A stretch of 7,530 nucleotides of DNA from Bacteroidota bacterium (GTDB lineage: Bacteria > Bacteroidota > Bacteroidia > B-17B0 > Aurantibacillaceae): the NCBI GenBank assembly GCA_947474485.1, contig CANJJP010000068.1:1-7530 (forward strand). Reading direction: 5' to 3'. Below the pieces are notes generated by a model. The model was not told the origin of the DNA, ran no database searches, and saw only the letters and a program-made list of their open reading frames with translations. Positions 1-5,731 of the stretch are shown here, piece after piece (the first letter of the stretch is position 1; every line of letters starts with the position of its first letter). A program made the translations under genes and the position numbers.

Positions 1-920
1 ACACCGTTAATTAAGATATAACCAGTTAATTCATCTGCACCCCAAGCAATTTTTGGTTGAGAAAAATATTTGCTTCCATCAGGACTTGTGAATAAATCGT
101 TGATTTGGGAGTTTAATTCACTCGTCCAAGTATAAGCAGCACCGGCTTTAACACCTTTGTAAATTCTTACACCTTCAATCGTAGTTCCGTCAGCAGCATA
201 TTGGTAACCAGCTGTCCAAACTTCAGTTCCACGAGTTGTAGTACAAAATGAAGAGAAATAAGTGTTTTCAGCAACTGAACCTGAACCAATTGCAGTTAAA
301 GCAGCAACTTGATCATTTGTCATTGTGTTACCAACTTCGTTTGCAGGTCTAGATGCGAACCAGTTAGCCATCCATCCAGAACCATCAGTACAAGGACCTG
401 TTCCAACAAAACTTGCTTGAGCAGCGTCTGTATTACCAGCTGCATTAGCAATAACACCACTTGGGTAACGAGCTAATGCTCCACCAACATCAACGGCTGA
501 TGCTGAAAATAAAGATGCTTTTGACCATGTTGCACCATTGTCAATTGAAGCATTTGTAATCATGTGCCCACTGTTTGGTGTAGTAATTCCTGCAGTAGGA
601 TAAGCGTATGCACCAGCAGTTGCTGGCGGTATACGCTGCGTAAACATTACCATGTTAAGGTCAGCGTTGTAAGATAGAGGAACAGTTTCTTCAACTAACA
701 TACCGAAACCATTACGAGAAGCAGAAAAACCAGTTGAAGTTACTAAAACGTTATCGTTTGTTGGCTTTAATGATTTGTTTGTAGAGTTACCTGCAAAATT
801 ATCAATTTTAGCAGCTTTAGTTCCTTTGTAAAATACTGGCTTTAGAGCTTTTCTGTTAGATTGAGCGAAAGCTCCAATTCCAACTAAAAGCACTGAGCCT
901 AAGAGTAGTGATTTTTTCAT
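1..920 (-). CDS. Secreted Asp-box (BNR-like) protein, C-terminus outside window
   Basis: The reverse strand is open from an ATG at 920 to the window edge, giving 306 residues with no stop, so the C-terminus is missing. Residues 1-20 form a signal peptide: MKK, a hydrophobic core, then GAFAQ, with likely cleavage near residues 19-20. Residues 125-132 read SIDNGATW, an exact match to the Asp-box pattern S-x-D-x-G-x-x-W found in beta-propeller proteins such as sialidases and other secreted glycan-active or adhesive proteins. The rest of the mature part is rich in Gly, Ala, Ser, Thr and Asn, as is usual for exported Bacteroidota proteins. Only one clear Asp-box is visible and no catalytic residues can be assigned, so an enzyme call is not justified. 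Many such proteins end in a type IX secretion sorting domain, but that end is not visible. The gene is divergent from pth and has its own promoter candidate at 964-993. Confidence 0.85.
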   Translation of the reverse strand, partial: MKKSLLLGSVLLVGIGAFAQSNRKALKPVFYKGTKAAKIDNFAGNSTNKSLKPTNDNVLVTSTGFSASRNGFGMLVEETVPLSYNADLNMVMFTQRIPPATAGAYAYPTAGITTPNSGHMITNASIDNGATWSKASLFSASAVDVGGALARYPSGVIANAAGNTDAAQASFVGTGPCTDGSGWMANWFASRPANEVGNTMTNDQVAALTAIGSGSVAENTYFSSFCTTTRGTEVWTAGYQYAADGTTIEGVRIYKGVKAGAAYTWTSELNSQINDLFTSPDGSKYFSQPKIAWGADELTGYILING

Positions 921-963
921 TTTTATTGATTTTAGATTAAACAATTGTTACTAATTAGAGTTG

Positions 964-993
964 CAAATTTACTTAATTGTTTCTGTAAAACAA
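964..993 (-). promoter_or_regulatory. Bacteroidota-type promoter for the secreted-protein gene
   Basis: Read on the minus strand, TTG (993-991) is followed after 19 nt by TAAATTTG (971-964), an exact match to the Bacteroidota -7 consensus TAnnTTTG with the usual -33 TTG spacing. The next bases, CAACTCT, resemble initiation regions common in this phylum. Transcription would start near 957-959 and leave a leader of about 37-39 nt before the ATG at 920. That leader has no Shine-Dalgarno sequence and is A-rich just before the start, as usual for the phylum. Confidence 0.65.
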
Positions 994-1182
994 AAAATTT
1001 TAACATTTACCTTTGTGTTTTTTGTAGTGTTGAATTTTTCCATTACCTCCTTCTATTTAGTTGAACATCAGAAAATTATTATTAGTATAAATTTAGTTAT
1101 TTAACGTGATTTTTAAGTTGTAAAATCATAAGTGTTCAATACGACTTTATATCTGGTCGTAATTTTCTCATAAGTGGTAAAT

Positions 1183-1214
1183 TTGCTTTATTACGAAATC
1201 ATTAAGTATTTTTG
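1183..1214 (+). promoter_or_regulatory. Candidate near-leaderless promoter for pth
   Basis: TATTTTTG at 1207-1214 fits the -7 consensus TAnnTTTG and has a TTG 21 nt upstream at 1183-1185. The box ends only 4 nt before the pth ATG at 1219, so transcription would begin at or within a few bases of the start codon and give a leaderless or nearly leaderless mRNA. A second perfect box, TAAATTTG at 1178-1185, overlaps the TTG. It would give a conventional leader of about 30 nt but lacks a well-placed TTG. The sequence alone cannot tell which is used. Confidence 0.45.
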
Positions 1215-1218
1215 TCGA

Positions 1219-1785
1219 ATGAGTAAGTTTTTAATTGTTGGTTTAGGAAATATCGGCTCCGAATATGAGCATACTCGCCACAATATTGGTTTTGATGTGG
1301 TCGACTATCTGGCTCAGGAAGCAAAAGTGCCATTTTCAAGTGATAGATTAGCCGACGTGGCTCATATAAAGTTGAAAGGAAAGCCAATTGTACTAATTAA
1401 ACCAAACACTTACATGAATTTAAGTGGAAAGGCAGTTAATTATTGGCTTCAACAGGAAAAGATAGATATTGAAAACATAATAGTGATTGTTGATGAATTG
1501 GCATTGCCTCTTGGAAAAATTAGAATTAACCCAAAGGGCAGTGATGGAGGGCACAATGGATTAAAAAGTATTCAAGAAACATTAAATACAAGTAATTATA
1601 ACCGTCTTCGATTCGGAATTGGAAATGAATTCTCGAAAGGTAAACAAGCTGATTTTGTTTTAGGTAAGTGGACTACTGAAGAACAAAAAGTTGTGGAAGA
1701 ACGAATAAAAGTTGCTGCAGAAGCTATTAAATCCTTTGCTTTTATTGGTTTAGCACGAACAATGAATGGTTTTAATTCGAAATAG
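1219..1785 (+). CDS. pth: Peptidyl-tRNA hydrolase (Pth)
   Basis: This cytoplasmic enzyme cleaves the ester bond of peptidyl-tRNAs that drop off stalled ribosomes, recycling tRNA; it is normally essential. The 188-residue product has the family's usual length and all its signature parts. The N-terminal strand is FLIVGLGNIG with Asn11, followed by TRHNIGF with the catalytic His21, TYMNLSG with Asn67, VDEL with Asp92, and GGHNGLKS with Asn113. These correspond to E. coli Asn10, His20, Asn68, Asp93 and Asn114. The reading frame can be extended to a GTG at 1174, but that would add 15 residues absent from the family, and the ATG at 1219 puts MSKFLIVGLGN at the expected N-terminus. A -7-like box abuts this ATG. 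The gene stands between a divergent secreted-protein gene and a hairpin, so it is probably monocistronic. The ribosomal protein L25 gene often found next to pth is not adjacent here. Confidence 0.97.
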   Translation: MSKFLIVGLGNIGSEYEHTRHNIGFDVVDYLAQEAKVPFSSDRLADVAHIKLKGKPIVLIKPNTYMNLSGKAVNYWLQQEKIDIENIIVIVDELALPLGKIRINPKGSDGGHNGLKSIQETLNTSNYNRLRFGIGNEFSKGKQADFVLGKWTTEEQKVVEERIKVAAEAIKSFAFIGLARTMNGFNSK

Positions 1786-1806
1786 GGTTAAAATAATTTA
1801 TAAATG

Positions 1807-1892
1807 AGCTAGCAAACTAAAAATGAATAAACTCAGTGCTTGCAATGCAAGCACTGAAAAATAATGAGTTTTCTTGCCGACATTAACTAGCT
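1807..1892. repeat. Nested inverted-repeat region around the hairpin
   Basis: Outside the 11-bp core palindrome there are further complementary pairs in nested order: AAACTCA (1829-1835) with TGAGTTT (1865-1871), GCAA (1812-1815) with TTGC (1874-1877), and AGCTAG (1807-1812) with CTAGCT (1887-1892). The arms share some bases with the core and leave bulges, so they describe alternative or layered folds rather than one continuous stem. It may be a structured 3' UTR or a small palindromic repeat element; copies elsewhere in the genome cannot be checked here. Confidence 0.4.
1834..1856 (+). terminator. Strong hairpin after pth, probable transcription terminator
   Basis: CAGTGCTTGCA (1834-1844) and TGCAAGCACTG (1846-1856) are a perfect 11-bp inverted repeat around a single A. 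In RNA this gives about a 10-bp stem with a 3-nt loop, or 9 bp with a 5-nt loop. It begins 49 nt after the pth stop and is far more GC-rich than its surroundings. An uninterrupted T-tract does not follow on the plus strand (AAAAATAATG comes next, with TTTT only at 1869-1872), so it is not a textbook intrinsic terminator. It could instead be a processing or RNA-stability element. Confidence 0.5.
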
Positions 1893-1905
1893 ACTAAATA
1901 ATTCT

Positions 1906-1913
1906 TACTTTTA
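1906..1913 (+). promoter_or_regulatory. Weak -7-like box before the DUF4834/yfhO operon
   Basis: TACTTTTA matches TAnnTTTG at all but the last base and lies 16 nt before the ATG at 1930. No TTG occurs at the usual 19-21 nt upstream; the nearest, at 1874-1876, is 29 nt away. The hairpin after pth suggests this operon needs its own promoter, and this is the best candidate seen. Confidence 0.3.
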
Positions 1914-1929
1914 CGTTTTTAAAAATTAC

Positions 1930-2139
1930 ATGAGCGACGTCATTTGGACCCTTATAATTGTTTGGCTTATTTTCAGAGTTTTTTCTGCATTTAGTAACAG
2001 GAAATCGCATGAATATCAAAAACATGAACATCATCATTACTATAAAGAAGGAACGATAAACGTTGATACTAATCCAAACAAAAAACCAAAATCAAAAATT
2101 GACGATACTGAATACACTGATTACGAAGAAATAAAATAA
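1930..2139 (+). CDS. Small single-pass membrane protein, DUF4834-like
   Basis: This 69-residue protein has one hydrophobic segment (about residues 4-21, VIWTLIIVWLIFRVFSAF), then a short basic stretch. Next comes a His-rich patch (His27, 32, 34, 35, 36) and a polar tail that ends in an acidic EYTDYEEIK. A short N-terminal membrane anchor, a Lys/Asn-rich linker preceded by a GTINVD-like stretch, and an acidic EY-x-D-[FY]-EE-x terminus is the layout I recall for DUF4834 proteins, a Bacteroidota family of unknown function; this assignment is from memory. The positively charged segment after the helix suggests the tail is cytoplasmic. The gene ends 17 nt before yfhO on the same strand, so the two are very likely co-transcribed and may be functionally linked. 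No Shine-Dalgarno sequence precedes the ATG. Being small, it could be passed over in annotation, but its composition and spacing support a real gene. Confidence 0.75.
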   Translation: MSDVIWTLIIVWLIFRVFSAFSNRKSHEYQKHEHHHYYKEGTINVDTNPNKKPKSKIDDTEYTDYEEIK

Positions 2140-2156
2140 ATATATAATACAACCCT

Positions 2157-4718
2157 ATGAAATTTGACATCAAAAAGTTAATTCCAACAATTGCTGCTTT
2201 AATAGTTTTTATTGCTATTACAGTGTTTTATTTTAAGCCTGTAGTACTTGATAAAAAAGAAATAAGACAAGGTGATATCATCAACTTTAAAGGAGCAAGT
2301 AAAGAAATAGTTGATTTTAGAACTGAGACAAAACAAGAGGCGCTTTGGACAAACTCAATGTTTGGAGGAATGCCAGCGTATCAAATTTCTGCTTTATACC
2401 CAAACAATTGGTTGCAACAAATTGATAAAGCCTTTATGCTTTGGTTGCCACATCCAGCAGGCTTGGTGTTTTTATATTTTATTGGATTTTATATTTTACT
2501 CTTATGCATGCGGGTTAATCCGTGGCTCTCGATTGTGGGGGCATTGGCTTATGGATTTTCCTCTTATTTCTTTATAATTATTGAAGCGGGGCATAATTCA
2601 AAAGCACATGCAATTGGTTATATGGCACCTTTGCTTGGATCAATATTGCTTACCTTAAAAGGTAAGCGATTATTAGGCGCTGCCTTAACTGCATTGTTTA
2701 CTGGTTTAGAATTGTATGCAAATCACGTGCAAATCACCTATTACTTATTTATGCTAGTTTTTGTTATAGTGTTGTTCGAATTGTATTCAGCATTTAAAGA
2801 GAAAGCTATAAAAGGATTTATGATATCATGCATGTTTTTAGGAATTGCTGCGGTGATTGGTGTTTTGCCAAACACAACAAACTTATGGGCGACATATGAA
2901 TATGGAAAATATTCTACTCGTGGTAAAACCGAATTAACTATAAAAGCAAATAAAGAAAGTAATTCGGATATTGCTACAAGTGGTTTAGATAAATCATATG
3001 CTACACAATGGAGTTATGGAGTTGGGGAAACATTCACATTATTAATTCCAAATTTTAAAGGCGGGGCATCAGAGCCAATTAACAAAAACAATAAAGATGC
3101 ATTGAAGAAAGTTGACCCAAACATGCGCGAAAGTGTTGGTGGATTTGGAGCTTATTATGGCGAACAACCTTTTACTTCAGGTCCTGTTTATGTTGGCGCA
3201 ATTATGTTTGTACTTGCGCTGTTTGGAATGTTTGTTATAAAAGGACCACTTAAATGGGCCTTGTTTATTGGAACCTTATTAAGTATTATGTTGGCTTGGG
3301 GTAAAAATTTTATGGGCTTCAGCAATATCTTTTTTGATTATGTGCCTGCTTATAATAAGTTCCGTGCAGTATCAATGATATTGGTGTTGGCAGAGCTTAC
3401 TATTCCTTTACTTGCTATTTTGGCTGTTGATGCAGTTATTAAAAATTATAATTCAGGTGATGAGCCAATAAAGATTTTTGGAAAAGAAATTACTCTGAAA
3501 AAAACAACCTATATCGCTTTCGGTATTGTTGCTGGATTTTTAGTTTTATGTTGGTTAATGCCAACTATGTTTACCGATTTTAAAGCTGAAACTGAATTAG
3601 CGCAAATTGTTCAAGGACAAAAGCAAGCTAACCCTGGCGTTTCGGAACAAGATATTTTAAATCAAGTTAGTCCGTTTATGGCTGAGGTAGAAAGTGCTCG
3701 TGAGTCAATATTTAAAGCTGATGTAATGCGTACTTTGCTGTTTGTCTTATTAGCGGCGGCAGCAATTATTTTATTTATCGGTAAAAAAATAAACGTAACA
3801 ATGCTAAGTGTAATGCTTGGTATTTTTGTTTTAGCAGATATGTGGCCGGTTGCAGCTCGTTATTTAAACAAAGAAAATTATGTTGCTAAAAACCAAAATG
3901 AAACTCCTTACTACGCAAGTAAAGCAGATGAATTTATTTTAAGCGATAAATCTCTTGATTACCGTGTATTAAAATTAGGAAATCCATTTAATGATGCAGG
4001 TACATCCTACTTCCATAAATCTATTGGCGGGTACCACGGTGCAAAATTAAAACGCTACGCTGAGTTAATTGATTTTAGAATTGACCCAGAGTACGCTAAT
4101 GTAATTGGTGCCTTAAGAACAGCAGCAACAGATAGCAGCATAAAAGCAATGCTTAGTAAACAACACGTGTTAAATATGTTGAATACAAAATATATTATAT
4201 ACGATCCAGAATCACCTCCAATTGTAAATAATTCTCGTAACGGAAATGCTTGGTTTGTTACGAAAATAAATTATGTTCCTACAGCTGATGAAGAGATAAC
4301 TAAATTAGGAGAAGTTAATCCTCGTTGGTACGCTGTTGTAAATGAAAAGTACAAAACAAACTTAAATGGGTTTGATCCAAGTTATGATTCAACTGCTACT
4401 ATTAAATTGACTTCGTATGCACCTAATAAATTGGTTTACGAATCAAATGCTAAGAAAGATCAGTTAGCGGTGTTCTCGGAAATTTATTATCCAAAAGGCT
4501 GGAATGCATATATTGATGGGGCATTAACAGAACATATCAATGCTGATTATGTATTACGTGCAATGAAGATTCCTGCAGGTAAACATAATATCGAATTTAA
4601 GTTTGAACCTGAAACGTATTATACAGGTGAAAAAATTTCCTTAGCAGGATCAGTATTATTATTGCTTACTGTAATTGGTGGAATTTTCTTTCACTATAAA
4701 AAAGAAAAAACTGCTTAA
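2157..4718 (+). CDS. YfhO-family polytopic membrane protein
   Basis: This 853-residue inner-membrane protein has about 13-14 predicted helices. They are an N-terminal helix (10-28), a cluster of six (about 101-240), four more (about 343-361, 365-382, 403-430, 450-470), two (524-541, 546-565), and a last one (826-846). After helix 1 comes an extracytoplasmic loop with GD at residues 39-40 and WTNSMFGGMPAYQ (64-76). Further conserved-looking motifs are EAGHNSKAHAIGY (143-155), KSIGGYHGAKLKRY (621-634) and a C-terminal beta-rich domain with YYPKGWNAYIDG (777-788) and RAMKIPAGKHNIEFKF (801-816). These are typical of Bacteroidota YfhO proteins. YfhO proteins have a GT-C-like architecture; a Bacillus member is linked to sugar modification of lipoteichoic acid, a polymer Bacteroidota lack, so the substrate here is unknown. 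A glycosyltransferase role is inferred. The stop codon overlaps the neuB start by one base (TAATG), which implies translational coupling. Confidence 0.92.
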   Translation: MKFDIKKLIPTIAALIVFIAITVFYFKPVVLDKKEIRQGDIINFKGASKEIVDFRTETKQEALWTNSMFGGMPAYQISALYPNNWLQQIDKAFMLWLPHPAGLVFLYFIGFYILLLCMRVNPWLSIVGALAYGFSSYFFIIIEAGHNSKAHAIGYMAPLLGSILLTLKGKRLLGAALTALFTGLELYANHVQITYYLFMLVFVIVLFELYSAFKEKAIKGFMISCMFLGIAAVIGVLPNTTNLWATYEYGKYSTRGKTELTIKANKESNSDIATSGLDKSYATQWSYGVGETFTLLIPNFKGGASEPINKNNKDALKKVDPNMRESVGGFGAYYGEQPFTSGPVYVGAIMFVLALFGMFVIKGPLKWALFIGTLLSIMLAWGKNFMGFSNIFFDYVPAYNKFRAVSMILVLAELTIPLLAILAVDAVIKNYNSGDEPIKIFGKEITLKKTTYIAFGIVAGFLVLCWLMPTMFTDFKAETELAQIVQGQKQANPGVSEQDILNQVSPFMAEVESARESIFKADVMRTLLFVLLAAAAIILFIGKKINVTMLSVMLGIFVLADMWPVAARYLNKENYVAKNQNETPYYASKADEFILSDKSLDYRVLKLGNPFNDAGTSYFHKSIGGYHGAKLKRYAELIDFRIDPEYANVIGALRTAATDSSIKAMLSKQHVLNMLNTKYIIYDPESPPIVNNSRNGNAWFVTKINYVPTADEEITKLGEVNPRWYAVVNEKYKTNLNGFDPSYDSTATIKLTSYAPNKLVYESNAKKDQLAVFSEIYYPKGWNAYIDGALTEHINADYVLRAMKIPAGKHNIEFKFEPETYYTGEKISLAGSVLLLLTVIGGIFFHYKKEKTA

Positions 4719-5731
4719 TGAAAAAAGTATTCATCATAGCTGAAGCTGGTGTAAATCATAATGGCGATTTAAACCTTGCTTTTCAATTGGTTGATAAAGC
4801 ATTTGAAATTGGCGCAGATTGCGTAAAATTTCAAACCTTTAAAACGGAGAATATTGTAACTAAAACTTCTCCAAAAGCAAACTATCAAATGTTGGTTACT
4901 GATAAAGCAGAAAGCCAATTTGATATGCTTAAGAAATTGGAATTGCAAAAAGAAGATTTTAAAAAAATAAAAGATTATTGCAAAACCAAAGGCATTCAGT
5001 TTTTATCTACACCTTACAACCCAGAAGACGCAACTCTTTTAAATGATTTAGGTGTTGAAGCATTTAAAATAGCATCGGGGCAATTGGTTGAATTACCATT
5101 CTTAAAATTTGTTGCTAAGTTCGGTAAGCAAATGATTATTTCTACAGGAATGGCAAATCTCGCTGAGGTTTATAAGGCAGTTGAAGCAATTAAATCAACC
5201 GGAAACAATGATGTTATTGTATTGCAATGTAATACTGATTACCCAAGTAAAATAGAAGACACCAACATGAAAGCAATGATTACCATGCGTGATGCGCTGG
5301 GTGTTACTATTGGCTATTCTGACCATGTTCCAACTAATTACGCTTGTTACGCTGCAGTTGCTTTAGGTGCTGAAGTAATTGAAAAACATTTCACATTGGA
5401 TAAAAACATGGAAGGTCCCGATCATAAATGTTCGTTGGAGCCCGAAGAGTTTAGAGAATTAATTGCTGGAGTTCGTGCGGTAGAAAAATGTTTGGGAACA
5501 GGAGTGAAAATTCCAAGTCAATCAGAAGTAAACAATACTTACGGTATGCGTCGTAGCCTTGTTGCGCGTAATGATATAAAGGCAGGAACAGTTTTAACGG
5601 AAGAGCATTTTGGCTTCAAACGTCCAGCAAATGGCTTGTCGCCTAATTATTTGGAAACATTAATTGGAAAAAAGGCAGCTAAGGACATGTTACAAGATGA
5701 AGCATTCACATTTGAATCAATTTTATTTTAA
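4718..5731 (+). CDS. neuB: NeuB-type nonulosonic (sialic) acid synthase
   Basis: The enzyme condenses phosphoenolpyruvate with a 2-acetamido hexose (ManNAc, or a di-N-acetylated 6-deoxy sugar) to make a nine-carbon sialic, legionaminic or pseudaminic acid in the cytoplasm. The 337-residue product has the normal two-domain layout: a TIM barrel (about 1-265) and a C-terminal SAF/antifreeze-like domain (about 278-337). Family motifs are AEAGVNHNG (8-16, Glu9), VKFQTF (36-41), LSTPY (96-100), LQCNTDYPS (169-177), GYSDH (199-203) and EKHFTLD (222-228), with His203 and His224 as the expected Mn2+ ligands. GPDHK (233-237, Asp235) and MRRSLVA (277-283) follow; the latter should supply the SAF-domain arginine that reaches into the partner subunit's active site of the dimer. 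The LQCNTDYP and DTNM sequences look more like NeuB/LegI than PseI, but the substrate cannot be fixed from sequence. The ATG shares its A with the yfhO stop. Confidence 0.93.
   Translation: MKKVFIIAEAGVNHNGDLNLAFQLVDKAFEIGADCVKFQTFKTENIVTKTSPKANYQMLVTDKAESQFDMLKKLELQKEDFKKIKDYCKTKGIQFLSTPYNPEDATLLNDLGVEAFKIASGQLVELPFLKFVAKFGKQMIISTGMANLAEVYKAVEAIKSTGNNDVIVLQCNTDYPSKIEDTNMKAMITMRDALGVTIGYSDHVPTNYACYAAVALGAEVIEKHFTLDKNMEGPDHKCSLEPEEFRELIAGVRAVEKCLGTGVKIPSQSEVNNTYGMRRSLVARNDIKAGTVLTEEHFGFKRPANGLSPNYLETLIGKKAAKDMLQDEAFTFESILF

Larger units (their letters stand above)
921..1218. other. Divergent intergenic region, about 300 bp
   Basis: This stretch separates the secreted-protein gene (leftward) from pth (rightward). 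It is very AT-rich and has no convincing gene. It holds a strong leftward promoter candidate (964-993), two rightward -7-like boxes close to pth (1178-1185 and 1207-1214), and an isolated rightward box TACCTTTG at 1008-1015 without a well-placed TTG. It also has a 7-bp inverted repeat TTGAACA/TGTTCAA (1061-1067 and 1133-1139) and a small inverted repeat TACGAC/GTCGTA (1140-1145 and 1156-1161). A Shine-Dalgarno-like AAGGAGG is present on the minus strand near 1046-1052. No RNA gene could be recognised. Confidence 0.6.

Noticed and set aside
1008..1015. TACCTTTG box on the plus strand as a second pth promoter
   Set aside because: It matches TAnnTTTG, but the nearest upstream TTG is 28 nt away and the leader would be about 200 nt; such boxes arise by chance in AT-rich DNA.
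969..1043. 24-aa minus-strand frame behind an AGGAGG sequence
   Set aside because: It overlaps the promoter of the secreted-protein gene, is very short, has poor start spacing and no visible family signal; kept only as a low-interest observation.
1174..1218. GTG start for pth at 1174, adding 15 residues
   Set aside because: The added residues (VNLLYYEIIKYFCR) are not part of the Pth family and overlap the promoter-like boxes; the ATG at 1219 gives the expected N-terminus.
1202..1387. 61-aa reading frame on the minus strand
   Set aside because: It lies opposite the conserved N-terminal half of pth and has no family resemblance, so it is a shadow frame.
2311..2577. 88-aa reading frame on the plus strand within yfhO
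   Set aside because: It overlaps conserved YfhO sequence in another frame and its Cys-rich product looks random.
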